NCBI RefSeq assembly: GCF_009930875.1
Contig: NZ_CP025249.1
Coordinates: 992,001-1,056,000 of the forward strand
Direction of reading: 5' to 3'
DNA length: 64,000 bases
From: Actinomyces sp. 432
GTDB lineage: Bacteria > Actinomycetota > Actinomycetes > Actinomycetales > Actinomycetaceae
Positions 29,965 to 36,370 of this stretch are shown in pieces. Positions within the stretch are counted from its first letter, which is position 1. Each line of letters starts with the position of its first letter. Made by a program: the position numbers and the translations under genes. A model generated the notes under the pieces. It worked only from the letters and a program-made list of their open reading frames with translations, ran no database searches and had not been told where the DNA came from.

Positions 29965-31719
29965 ATGACCGCGCCCAGTCCTCCGCCGCACGCCTCCACC
30001 CAGCACGTCGCCTCCACCCCGATCGCCGTCCCAGCCGGGCAGACCGGGCCCCGCGTGGATACCTCCGCGGGAGCGGTGCGCGGGGTATGGCGCAGCATCG
30101 TCTCCGCTCCCGATCGGATCGGCCCCGCCGCCCGGTACGAGCGCTCCGCAGCCTTCTACGGCATCCCGTACGCCGAGGCGCCGACGGGGGACCGGCGCTT
30201 CCTGGCGCCCGTGCGCCGCAAGCCCTGGAGCGGCGAGCGCGCCGCCGTCCTGCCCGCGGCCACGCCACAGCGCGGTTCGATCTTCGCCGACCCGGCCATC
30301 CCCGAGCCGAGCGTGCCCGGCGACGACTTCCTCACCCTCAACGTCTTCACCCCCGCGCCGGGGGCCGAGGACGCAGGCCTGCCGGTGCTGGTGTGGATCC
30401 ACGGCGGCGGCTGGACCTCCGGCTCCCACAACTCGCCCTGGTATGACGGCGCCGCCTTCAACCGCGACGGCGTGGTCACCGTGTCGGTCGCCTACCGGCT
30501 CGGTTTCGACGGGTACGGATACATCCCCGACTCCGACGCCCCCTACAACCGGGCGGTTCTGGACCAGGTCATGGCCCTGGAGTGGGTGCGTGACAACATC
30601 GCCCGCTTCGGTGGCGACCCCGCCAAGGTGACGATCGGCGGGCAGAGCGCCGGCGGCGGCAACAGCCTGGCGCTCCTGTCCGTGCCGCGCGCCCGGGGTC
30701 TGTTCCGCGGCGTGATCTCCGAGTCCGGCGCAGTCACGGACCTGCCGGCCGCACGCAACGCGGACAATGCCGCTCGCATGGCCGCGGCCCTCGGCGTAGA
30801 GGCGACGCTCGCGGGGTTCCGGTCCTGCAGCTATGACGATGTCTTCGCCGCGCAGAACGCCCTGGACGCCGTCGAGGATCGCGCCGACGACGGCGGTGCC
30901 GCTGCAGCCGGACCGGACCCCGTCGGTGCGGTAGCCGGGGTGCTGGCGGGCATCGGCAAGCCCGATACGGGTATCCCATTCAGTCCGACCGTGGACGGTG
31001 AGATCATCAGTGCCCCGATCCGCCAGGCCCTGCGCCGGGGAGACGGGGCGCAGGTCCCGATCCTCGCCGGCTCGACCACGCACGACTTCGCCTTAGCCGG
31101 CATGGCATACGCCGAGGCGATGGCCGGGCGCAACCCGCGCGAGGTGCTGGTGGCCGGCGGCATGAGCGGGTCGATGGCTGACCGGTTGCTTGCCGCGCAC
31201 CCCGAGCATGCCGACGCCCCGCACATGGTGATCGGCAACCTCATCTCGGACGCGACCTTTCATATCCCGCTCGCCGGGTGGTTCCTGGTCCGCGCCGCGC
31301 ACGCCGAGGCGGCGGGCACGAGTGCCACCGGCGCGGCCGGTCGGGCCGAGTCAGGTGCGGGCATCCTCGGCGGTGGGCCGGATACCGAGGAAGCCGCCGA
31401 CAGCTACGCCTACGACTTCAGCTACTGCGGTGGGAGTGCGGGACTGGCTACGCACTGCATGGAGATCCCCTTCGTCTTCGACTGCCTGGGCGAGCCCTAC
31501 TGTGAGCACACGCTCGGAGCGTCGCCGCCGCAGGCGCTCGCGGACGCGATGCATTCGGCCTGGGTGAGTTTCATCGAGACCGGTGAGCCCGGCTGGGAGC
31601 CTTGGACGGGGCGAAGTATCGGCCGGCGCTTCGGTGACAACCGCTCCGGGGAGCTGACCGTGGCCGCGGACCGCGTCATCTTCGATACCGACCGAGACCT
31701 CGCCGCCGGCGCGCGCTGA
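29965..31719 (+). CDS. Type-B carboxylesterase
   Basis: This 584-aa alpha/beta hydrolase of the carboxylesterase B family has AFYGIPYAEAPTGDRRFLAP, the oxyanion region LVWIHGGGWTSGS, and the nucleophile elbow GGQSAGGGNSLALLS. The C-terminal part carries His candidates near THCMEIPFVFD. There is no obvious signal peptide, so it is probably cytoplasmic. The substrate is unknown; such enzymes act on a range of esters. The ATG at 29965 is preferred over the upstream GTG. Confidence 0.88.
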   Translation: MTAPSPPPHASTQHVASTPIAVPAGQTGPRVDTSAGAVRGVWRSIVSAPDRIGPAARYERSAAFYGIPYAEAPTGDRRFLAPVRRKPWSGERAAVLPAATPQRGSIFADPAIPEPSVPGDDFLTLNVFTPAPGAEDAGLPVLVWIHGGGWTSGSHNSPWYDGAAFNRDGVVTVSVAYRLGFDGYGYIPDSDAPYNRAVLDQVMALEWVRDNIARFGGDPAKVTIGGQSAGGGNSLALLSVPRARGLFRGVISESGAVTDLPAARNADNAARMAAALGVEATLAGFRSCSYDDVFAAQNALDAVEDRADDGGAAAAGPDPVGAVAGVLAGIGKPDTGIPFSPTVDGEIISAPIRQALRRGDGAQVPILAGSTTHDFALAGMAYAEAMAGRNPREVLVAGGMSGSMADRLLAAHPEHADAPHMVIGNLISDATFHIPLAGWFLVRAAHAEAAGTSATGAAGRAESGAGILGGGPDTEEAADSYAYDFSYCGGSAGLATHCMEIPFVFDCLGEPYCEHTLGASPPQALADAMHSAWVSFIETGEPGWEPWTGRSIGRRFGDNRSGELTVAADRVIFDTDRDLAAGAR

Positions 31720-31831
31720 TCGCAGTGCAGTAGCGTGCGGGGAACGCCGAGGCCCGGCCCTGACGTACAACAACCCGACCTGTCTTGTGCCTATTTGGCT
31801 TGCCAGCGAGAAACGTCGCGGGCACAATAGA

Positions 31832-31865
31832 GGGGAGCCACCCGGTGGCATACGGATGGCTCCCC
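31832..31865. terminator. Hairpin between carboxylesterase and small peptide gene
   Basis: A 9-bp stem (GGGGAGCCA at 31832-31840 with its complement at 31857-31865) lies between the convergent esterase and the small minus-strand gene and can act on both. Confidence 0.65.
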
Positions 31866-31877
31866 GACGCAGGCGGT

Positions 31878-32021
31878 TCAGTTGAGCCACCTGCCGAGGG
31901 CATCCACAAGGACACCAATGGCCCGGATCAGTTGAGCGAGTGATTCGAACAGTTCGCTCAGCTTCCGGGCTATTCCCTTGTCCTTGTGGACTTTGGCATG
32001 TCGGCCTTTCGGCTTGGACAT
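31878..32021 (-). CDS. 47-aa amphipathic peptide of unknown function
   Basis: This small gene encodes a 47-residue peptide with a basic N-terminal half (MSKPKGRHAKVHKDKGIARK) and a C-terminal half that would form an amphipathic helix (LSELFESLAQLIRAIGVLVD, then ALGRWLN). A strong purine-rich site (AGGAGGGAGGTGG) precedes the ATG, and a hairpin follows the stop closely. No family is recognised. The shape recalls small membrane-active peptides such as modulins, leaderless bacteriocins or type I toxins, but that is only a resemblance. It is next to the tRNA-Arg island. Confidence 0.5.
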   Translation of the reverse strand: MSKPKGRHAKVHKDKGIARKLSELFESLAQLIRAIGVLVDALGRWLN

Positions 32022-32183
32022 GGCCCCCACCTCCCTCCTGGCTCCTACCTTCTCGGCCAAGGACATTGAGTGTTCCGAGAGGAGGTGCCGGAGAAGGCAT
32101 GTTCAGCGTAACAGCGGCCACCAACGCGCGACGATGCCTTGAGCTGCCAAGGACTCAGAGGCATTCTGTTACAGCGTCCCTCA

Positions 32184-32262
32184 GGATCGACGAAGCCCCC
32201 GCCGACTCGGGATCGGGCGGGGGCTTCGGCCTGGTGCCCCGGACAGGATTCGAACCTGCGAT
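32184..32262. repeat. Direct repeat, distal copy, with truncated tRNA-Arg 3' part (att-like)
   Basis: This copy matches 33367-33445. The first 42 bases are identical and contain a GC-rich hairpin; after 7 mixed positions, 29 more bases are identical and correspond to the T-arm and 3' acceptor strand of tRNA-Arg. The 5' half of the tRNA is missing here, so this is not a working tRNA. The arrangement matches an attachment site left at the far end of an element integrated at a tRNA 3' end. Confidence 0.8.
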
Positions 32263-32472
32263 CCTTGGACCGGACGGTGAGCTACCCGCATGTCGCGGTA
32301 CGGTCTCGGTAACAATCAGGGATAGGTGGGATGGTGCCCGGCCGGGCGCCCTCCCACCCCGGCTCGCCGACGCACCACCGCCAGCAGGCCCGCAGGCCGG
32401 GGCAGTCAGACGCCCCGCACCTGCTGAGGACAGGCAGGACCGACCTGCGGTCCCCAAGACAGGAGCACCACC

Positions 32473-33318
32473 TTGCGCTACGCAGCTACCAGCGGCGGAG
32501 AACTGATCAGCATCGAAAAATACGCGGCTAGTCCCAACACACCCCAGGCGCTGACCTGCCCGGGCCAGGCACCCGACGGCAGACCCTGCCGCGCCACCGC
32601 CTGGGCCAAGGCACTGAACTCCCCGTACGTCCGACCCCACTTCGCCGCCAAGGAACACATCACCGACTGCGACGAGGGAGAAGCCGCGGTACGAGCCAGA
32701 AAAGGCCACCGCGACGGATCCACAACCACCCGCACCCGCCATGAGGGGCCGACACTGCTGCTCATCACGCCCAGCTCCACACCGGGCAAGGACACCAGGA
32801 CGCCCACTACCCGCACCAAGGCCTCCGGACGTCCCATGGCCACAGCCATCACAGGCCCCGCCAGCAGACGATCCGCCCCCACCGCGAGAAAAGTCCCATT
32901 GGCGTTGCTGCTCGCCCGCGCCCTCAGCGGCCGCCTCGACCCCGAAACAACCCTTGCGCTGCCCGACAAGACCAGAGGGCCGGTCAGCCGACTCCTGATC
33001 CCCGCAAACACCCTCACCAAAGACCACGACGGTCTGCACGCGTGCTTCTACGGCCGAGTCACCGACTACGCCGAGAACACCGCAACGCGCAGTGTCTTCC
33101 TGAACCTCAAGCCCCGGCCCGGCACCAGCCGAAGAAACACTGCCGGCTTTATGATCCGTGAGGACCAGGCCCCCAGCGTCCAGGACAACCTCGACGCCAG
33201 CATCGGTGACCTCGTAGACCACCACGTCATCGTCATCGGCGCCCTGCGCGTATCCGCCAACAGGGGCAGTCTCTACATCGTCCTCGACGACACCGACTCC
33301 ATCGCCTACCAGCGCTGA
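32473..33318 (+). CDS. Island-borne protein with CoiA-like zinc-ribbon N-terminus
   Basis: This 281-aa protein is the only gene in the 1.18-kb segment between the tRNA-derived repeats. The N-terminus carries Cys at TCPG and PCRA followed by YVRPHFAAKEHITDC, a C-C-H-H/C layout like the zinc-binding start of CoiA-type proteins. The middle is Thr/Arg-rich and probably disordered; the C-terminal ~110 residues (SRLLIPANTLTKDHDGLHAC onward) look folded, with short beta-strand-like stretches ending SLYIVLDDTDS. The TTG start has AGGAG 7 bases upstream. Function is unknown; island location makes a defence or mobile-element role possible. Confidence 0.6.
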   Translation: MRYAATSGGELISIEKYAASPNTPQALTCPGQAPDGRPCRATAWAKALNSPYVRPHFAAKEHITDCDEGEAAVRARKGHRDGSTTTRTRHEGPTLLLITPSSTPGKDTRTPTTRTKASGRPMATAITGPASRRSAPTARKVPLALLLARALSGRLDPETTLALPDKTRGPVSRLLIPANTLTKDHDGLHACFYGRVTDYAENTATRSVFLNLKPRPGTSRRNTAGFMIREDQAPSVQDNLDASIGDLVDHHVIVIGALRVSANRGSLYIVLDDTDSIAYQR

Positions 33319-33366
33319 CAGCTTCACGGCCTGCTTATGAACAGGGAAGGGCTCATTGCAATGGCC

Positions 33367-33445
33367 GGATCGACGAAGCCCCCGCCGACTCGGGATCGGG
33401 CGGGGGCTCGGGGCCGGTGCCCCGGACAGGATTCGAACCTGCGAC
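33367..33445. repeat. Direct repeat, tRNA-proximal copy (att-like)
   Basis: This is the partner of 32184-32262, offset by 1183 bp. It overlaps the 3' 28 bases of the intact tRNA-Arg gene and runs into the hairpin beyond it. The pair brackets the one-gene island. Confidence 0.8.
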
Positions 33446-33490
33446 CTTCTGCTCCGGAGGCAGACGCTCTATCCACTGAGCTACCGGGGC
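33418..33490 (-). tRNA. tRNA-Arg (anticodon CCG)
   Basis: A 73-base tRNA can be folded on the minus strand. The acceptor stem is GCCCCGG with CCGGGGC, followed by discriminator A; the CCA end is not encoded. The D-arm contains GTAGCTCAGTGGATAGAGC. The anticodon loop CTCCGGA (anticodon CCG) sits between TCTGC and GCAGA, and the T-arm is CAGGTTCGAATCCTG. A hairpin lies just downstream. Confidence 0.95.
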
Positions 33491-33572
33491 CCGAGGCGTG
33501 ACTGTACCAGCGTTCGGGCGCTGGACGGAAACTGGCGTCCTGTGGTGTTCGCCGACGTGTACGCCCGGGTGT

Positions 33573-34958
33573 TCACCCGTTACCCGTAAGTGTGAGCACC
33601 ACCAGCGCCAGATTGAGCACGATGATGAGCGTCGCCGCCGCGCGGGAGGTCCAGCGCAGTAGAGCGCCGTCGCGCCACCGTCCCATGACCTGCTCCGAGC
33701 CGGTGGCCTGCATCAGCGGCACGATCGCGAGCGGGATCCCAAAGGAAAGCACCACCTGGCTGAGCACGAGTGCCCAGGTGGGCTCGGCCCCTACGGCGAT
33801 GATGATCAGCGCGGGCACAAGCGTGACCGCTCGGCGCGCCAAAAGCGGTACGCGGATATGCAGCAGGCCCGCCATGATCTCGCTGCCGGCATAGGCGCCC
33901 ACCGACGTCGATGCCAGCCCGGACGCCAACAGTCCAATGGCGAACACGACGCCTACGGCCGGCCCCAGTGAGGCGGTGATGGCGGCGTGCGCCCCCTCGA
34001 TCGTGTCGGTGCCGTCTGCGCCGGACAGGGCGGAGGCGGCCAGTAGCAGCAGGGCAATGTTGACGCCGCCGGCCAGCGCCAGCGCCCAGATCACGTCTAC
34101 GCGCGTGGCGCGGATAAGCCGGCCGGTACGCGTCTGCCCGGAGGAGGCGCCGTCGCCATTGGGGGTACCGCCGGAAGTGGCGGGTGCGCCGTCGTCTGGA
34201 ATTGGGGTGGCGCCGTCGGCCTGGCGTTCGGCGTGCCCCTCACCGATCTCCTCGTGGTGGTCGCGCACCAGGGAGGAATGCAGGTAGATGGCGTGTGGCA
34301 TGACGGTGGCGCCGAGCATGGAGGCGGCCACCAGCAGGCTGCCCGATCCCTGCAGGCGGGGGATGAGGCCGGCGAAGGTCTCGCCCCAGTCGGGTGGGGC
34401 GATGAGCAGCCCGCCCACGAAGCCGATCGTCACTACCACCAGGAGCGCCACCACGGCCCCCTCGAAGGTGCGTTGGCTGCGGCGCTCCTGCAGGGCCAGC
34501 AGCAGCATGGAGACGGCGCCGATGATCACGCCGCCGGTCAGCAGCGGGATGTTGAACAGCAGGTGCAGGGCGACGGCGCCGCCGATCACCTCGGCCAGGT
34601 CAGTGGCGGCGGCGACCAGCTCCGCCTGTGCCCAGTAGGCCAGGCGCGGGCCACGGCCGAGCCGGTCCCCGAGCACCTGCGGCAGCGAGCGGCCGGTGAC
34701 GATACCGAGCTTGGCGCTCTGGTACTGGATCAGCACAGCCATGGCGTTTGCCAGTACCAGCACCCACACCAGCGTGTAGCCGTAGCGGGCGCCGGCGGTG
34801 ATGTTAGCCGCCACGTTGCCGGGGTCCACGTAGGCGACCGCGGCAACGAAGGCCGGGCCCAGCAGGGCCAGCAGCCGGTGCCGGGGCGGGCGCGACTTGG
34901 GTGCGTGCTTGCGCACGATGTCGTCGACGGCGTCGGGGGTGTTGCCGGGAACGGACAC
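33573..34958 (-). CDS. mntH: Nramp-family manganese transporter
   Basis: This 461-aa Nramp transporter has about 11 membrane segments and imports Mn2+ with protons. The metal-binding motifs are intact: AYVDPGNVAANITAGA in helix 1 and GATVMPHAIYLHSSLV in helix 6. A hydrophilic insertion of ~50 residues (HAERQADGATPIPDDGAP and beyond) lies after helix 6. The GTG at 34958 is chosen because AGGAGG is 8 bases upstream. A palindrome 19 bp upstream of the start fits control by a metalloregulator. Confidence 0.92.
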   Translation of the reverse strand: MSVPGNTPDAVDDIVRKHAPKSRPPRHRLLALLGPAFVAAVAYVDPGNVAANITAGARYGYTLVWVLVLANAMAVLIQYQSAKLGIVTGRSLPQVLGDRLGRGPRLAYWAQAELVAAATDLAEVIGGAVALHLLFNIPLLTGGVIIGAVSMLLLALQERRSQRTFEGAVVALLVVVTIGFVGGLLIAPPDWGETFAGLIPRLQGSGSLLVAASMLGATVMPHAIYLHSSLVRDHHEEIGEGHAERQADGATPIPDDGAPATSGGTPNGDGASSGQTRTGRLIRATRVDVIWALALAGGVNIALLLLAASALSGADGTDTIEGAHAAITASLGPAVGVVFAIGLLASGLASTSVGAYAGSEIMAGLLHIRVPLLARRAVTLVPALIIIAVGAEPTWALVLSQVVLSFGIPLAIVPLMQATGSEQVMGRWRDGALLRWTSRAAATLIIVLNLALVVLTLTGNG

Positions 34959-34976
34959 GGTCGACCTCCTCACATG

Positions 34977-34994
34977 GTTTCGGGTAGCCGAAAC
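34977..34994. promoter_or_regulatory. Palindromic operator-like site upstream of mntH
   Basis: GTTTCGG-GTAG-CCGAAAC is a 7-4-7 inverted repeat beginning 19 bp before the mntH start. Its size and position fit a DtxR/MntR-type operator; the regulator itself is not in the window. Confidence 0.6.
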
Positions 34995-35055
34995 TCTACT
35001 ACTTTGTGGGGGCGCTTGCGCCGGCAGGCGTGGTGAGGCGGTGTCGACTGGCGCC

Positions 35056-35078
35056 TGTGCGCAACTCGTGCCGGTCTC
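35056..35078 (+). repeat. Single degenerate 23-bp repeat unit
   Basis: This single unit ends CGTGCCGGTCTC and is followed by GGCGC, so it keeps the GCCGGTCTCGGC core. It lies between mntH and the ATPase operon. Confidence 0.6.
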
Positions 35079-35141
35079 GGCGCTTCGAGTCGGATTGCTG
35101 GGGTGTCAACGTGAGTCGCCTCGGGGTGGTCGATAGACCTC

Positions 35142-35169
35142 TTGACATACGTGAATCTTCACGTATATT
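35142..35169 (+). promoter_or_regulatory. Promoter with embedded palindrome driving the ATPase operon
   Basis: TTGACA (35142-35147) and TATATT (35164-35169) are spaced by 16 bp, a standard housekeeping promoter. The spacer holds ATACGTGAA-TC-TTCACGTAT (35147-35166), a 9-bp inverted repeat that overlaps both elements. A repressor bound here would block transcription. The ATPase start codon is 35 bp downstream. Confidence 0.75.
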
Positions 35170-35203
35170 TGTACGGGAGATTCGACGTACATTGGGGGTC
35201 GTC

Positions 35204-36370
35204 ATGGAACCGGTTCCTCTCGCCGTGGTGCCGCAGCCCGGAAATGCCCGAGATGCCGAGAAGTTCGTGGGGCGCGTTGCGGTCAGTGACCGCGCCCGCA
35301 AGCGGCTGTTGGCGGGGGTGAATCTCCTGCTCACGGACCCCAGGCGCATGGGCAAGACTTACTGGCTGCACACATTCGCTGCCAGGGAGGCGGCCTTCCG
35401 GCCGTACTTCATCGACTACGAGGGCGTGGGGACTACGGATCGCTTCCTCGCGGTGACCGCAGAGGGGCTGCGTGGGAACCCGGAGCTGCCGGTGCGGGTT
35501 CGCGAGGTCCTCAAAACGGTGTTCGACCACGTCGATACTGTTGGTGTTCCCGGATTGACTCTCAAGACCTACCACCGCCAGACCCCGCCGCTGGACCTGC
35601 TCACCAAGATCCTTGCAGCGCTGGACCAAGGCGATGACTCAGCCATCCCGCTGATCCTCATGGATGAGGTACCCATAGCAGTCGACAATATTGCACGCAA
35701 CGAAGGTACGCAGGCGGCTAAAGAGCTTTTGCAGACTCTGCGTCGGCTCAGGCAGAAGTACACCCGAGTGCGCTGGATCGTCACCGGCTCTATCGGCTTC
35801 CATCACGTGCTTGAACAAGCGGGGACTACCAGTGGCGATATTAACGACCTGGAGGCGCTGCACCTCGGGCCCATGCCCGATGCTGAGGCGCGCGAGCTAG
35901 CGCAAGCGCTTCTCCGTGGCATTGAGCAGATGCCTTCCGATCGTGTTGTCGCTGAGCTGGTAGAGGTGGCGGGAGGTGTCCCCTTCATAATGCACGCCGT
36001 TGCCCGCAGCCTTGATAGGGCTGGGGGAACGCTTGGGCCGCAGGAGGTCAGGGAGGCCTTCGAGGACATCATTGATGATCCGGACGACTTCCGGCATCTG
36101 AAACACTTCGAGGAGCGGGTGCGCGTGTACTACGGGCAGAACGCGCGGCTCGCCGCGCGAGTGCTCAGCGCTACGGCTACGGCCGCACCGCGGGCGTGGG
36201 TTCCACTGACTGAGGCCCTGGAAGACGATGCCTCGGAAGAGCTGGATGAGGTTGTTGAGCTGCTGTGCAGCGACCATTACCTTGAGCGTCGCGGCTCGCG
36301 TGTGCGCTGGCGTTATCCGGCATTCGCCTACATCTGGGCACGTAAGCACAATCTCCTGGAGCGTCCATGA
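35204..36370 (+). CDS. Archaeal-ATPase/AAA-like NTPase, first gene of a two-gene operon
   Basis: This 388-aa protein is a P-loop ATPase of the ATPase_2/AAA type. The Walker A region is LLLTDPRRMGKTYW (~residues 41-54), the Walker B region is IPLILMDEVPI (~148-158), and a sensor-like WIVTGSIGFHHVL follows. The C-terminus has a winged-helix-like segment (VELLCSDHYLERRGSRVRWR). No nuclease, protease or membrane effector is visible. The next gene overlaps by 4 bases (ATGA) and is also an ATPase, so the two likely work together. The start at 35204 follows a strong promoter with an embedded palindrome. Function unknown; defence or stress signalling are candidates. Confidence 0.7.
   Translation: MEPVPLAVVPQPGNARDAEKFVGRVAVSDRARKRLLAGVNLLLTDPRRMGKTYWLHTFAAREAAFRPYFIDYEGVGTTDRFLAVTAEGLRGNPELPVRVREVLKTVFDHVDTVGVPGLTLKTYHRQTPPLDLLTKILAALDQGDDSAIPLILMDEVPIAVDNIARNEGTQAAKELLQTLRRLRQKYTRVRWIVTGSIGFHHVLEQAGTTSGDINDLEALHLGPMPDAEARELAQALLRGIEQMPSDRVVAELVEVAGGVPFIMHAVARSLDRAGGTLGPQEVREAFEDIIDDPDDFRHLKHFEERVRVYYGQNARLAARVLSATATAAPRAWVPLTEALEDDASEELDEVVELLCSDHYLERRGSRVRWRYPAFAYIWARKHNLLERP

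Noticed and set aside
32232..32290. A second functional tRNA gene at the distal repeat
   Set aside because: Only the T-arm and 3' acceptor strand are present; the 5' acceptor strand and a proper anticodon arm are missing.
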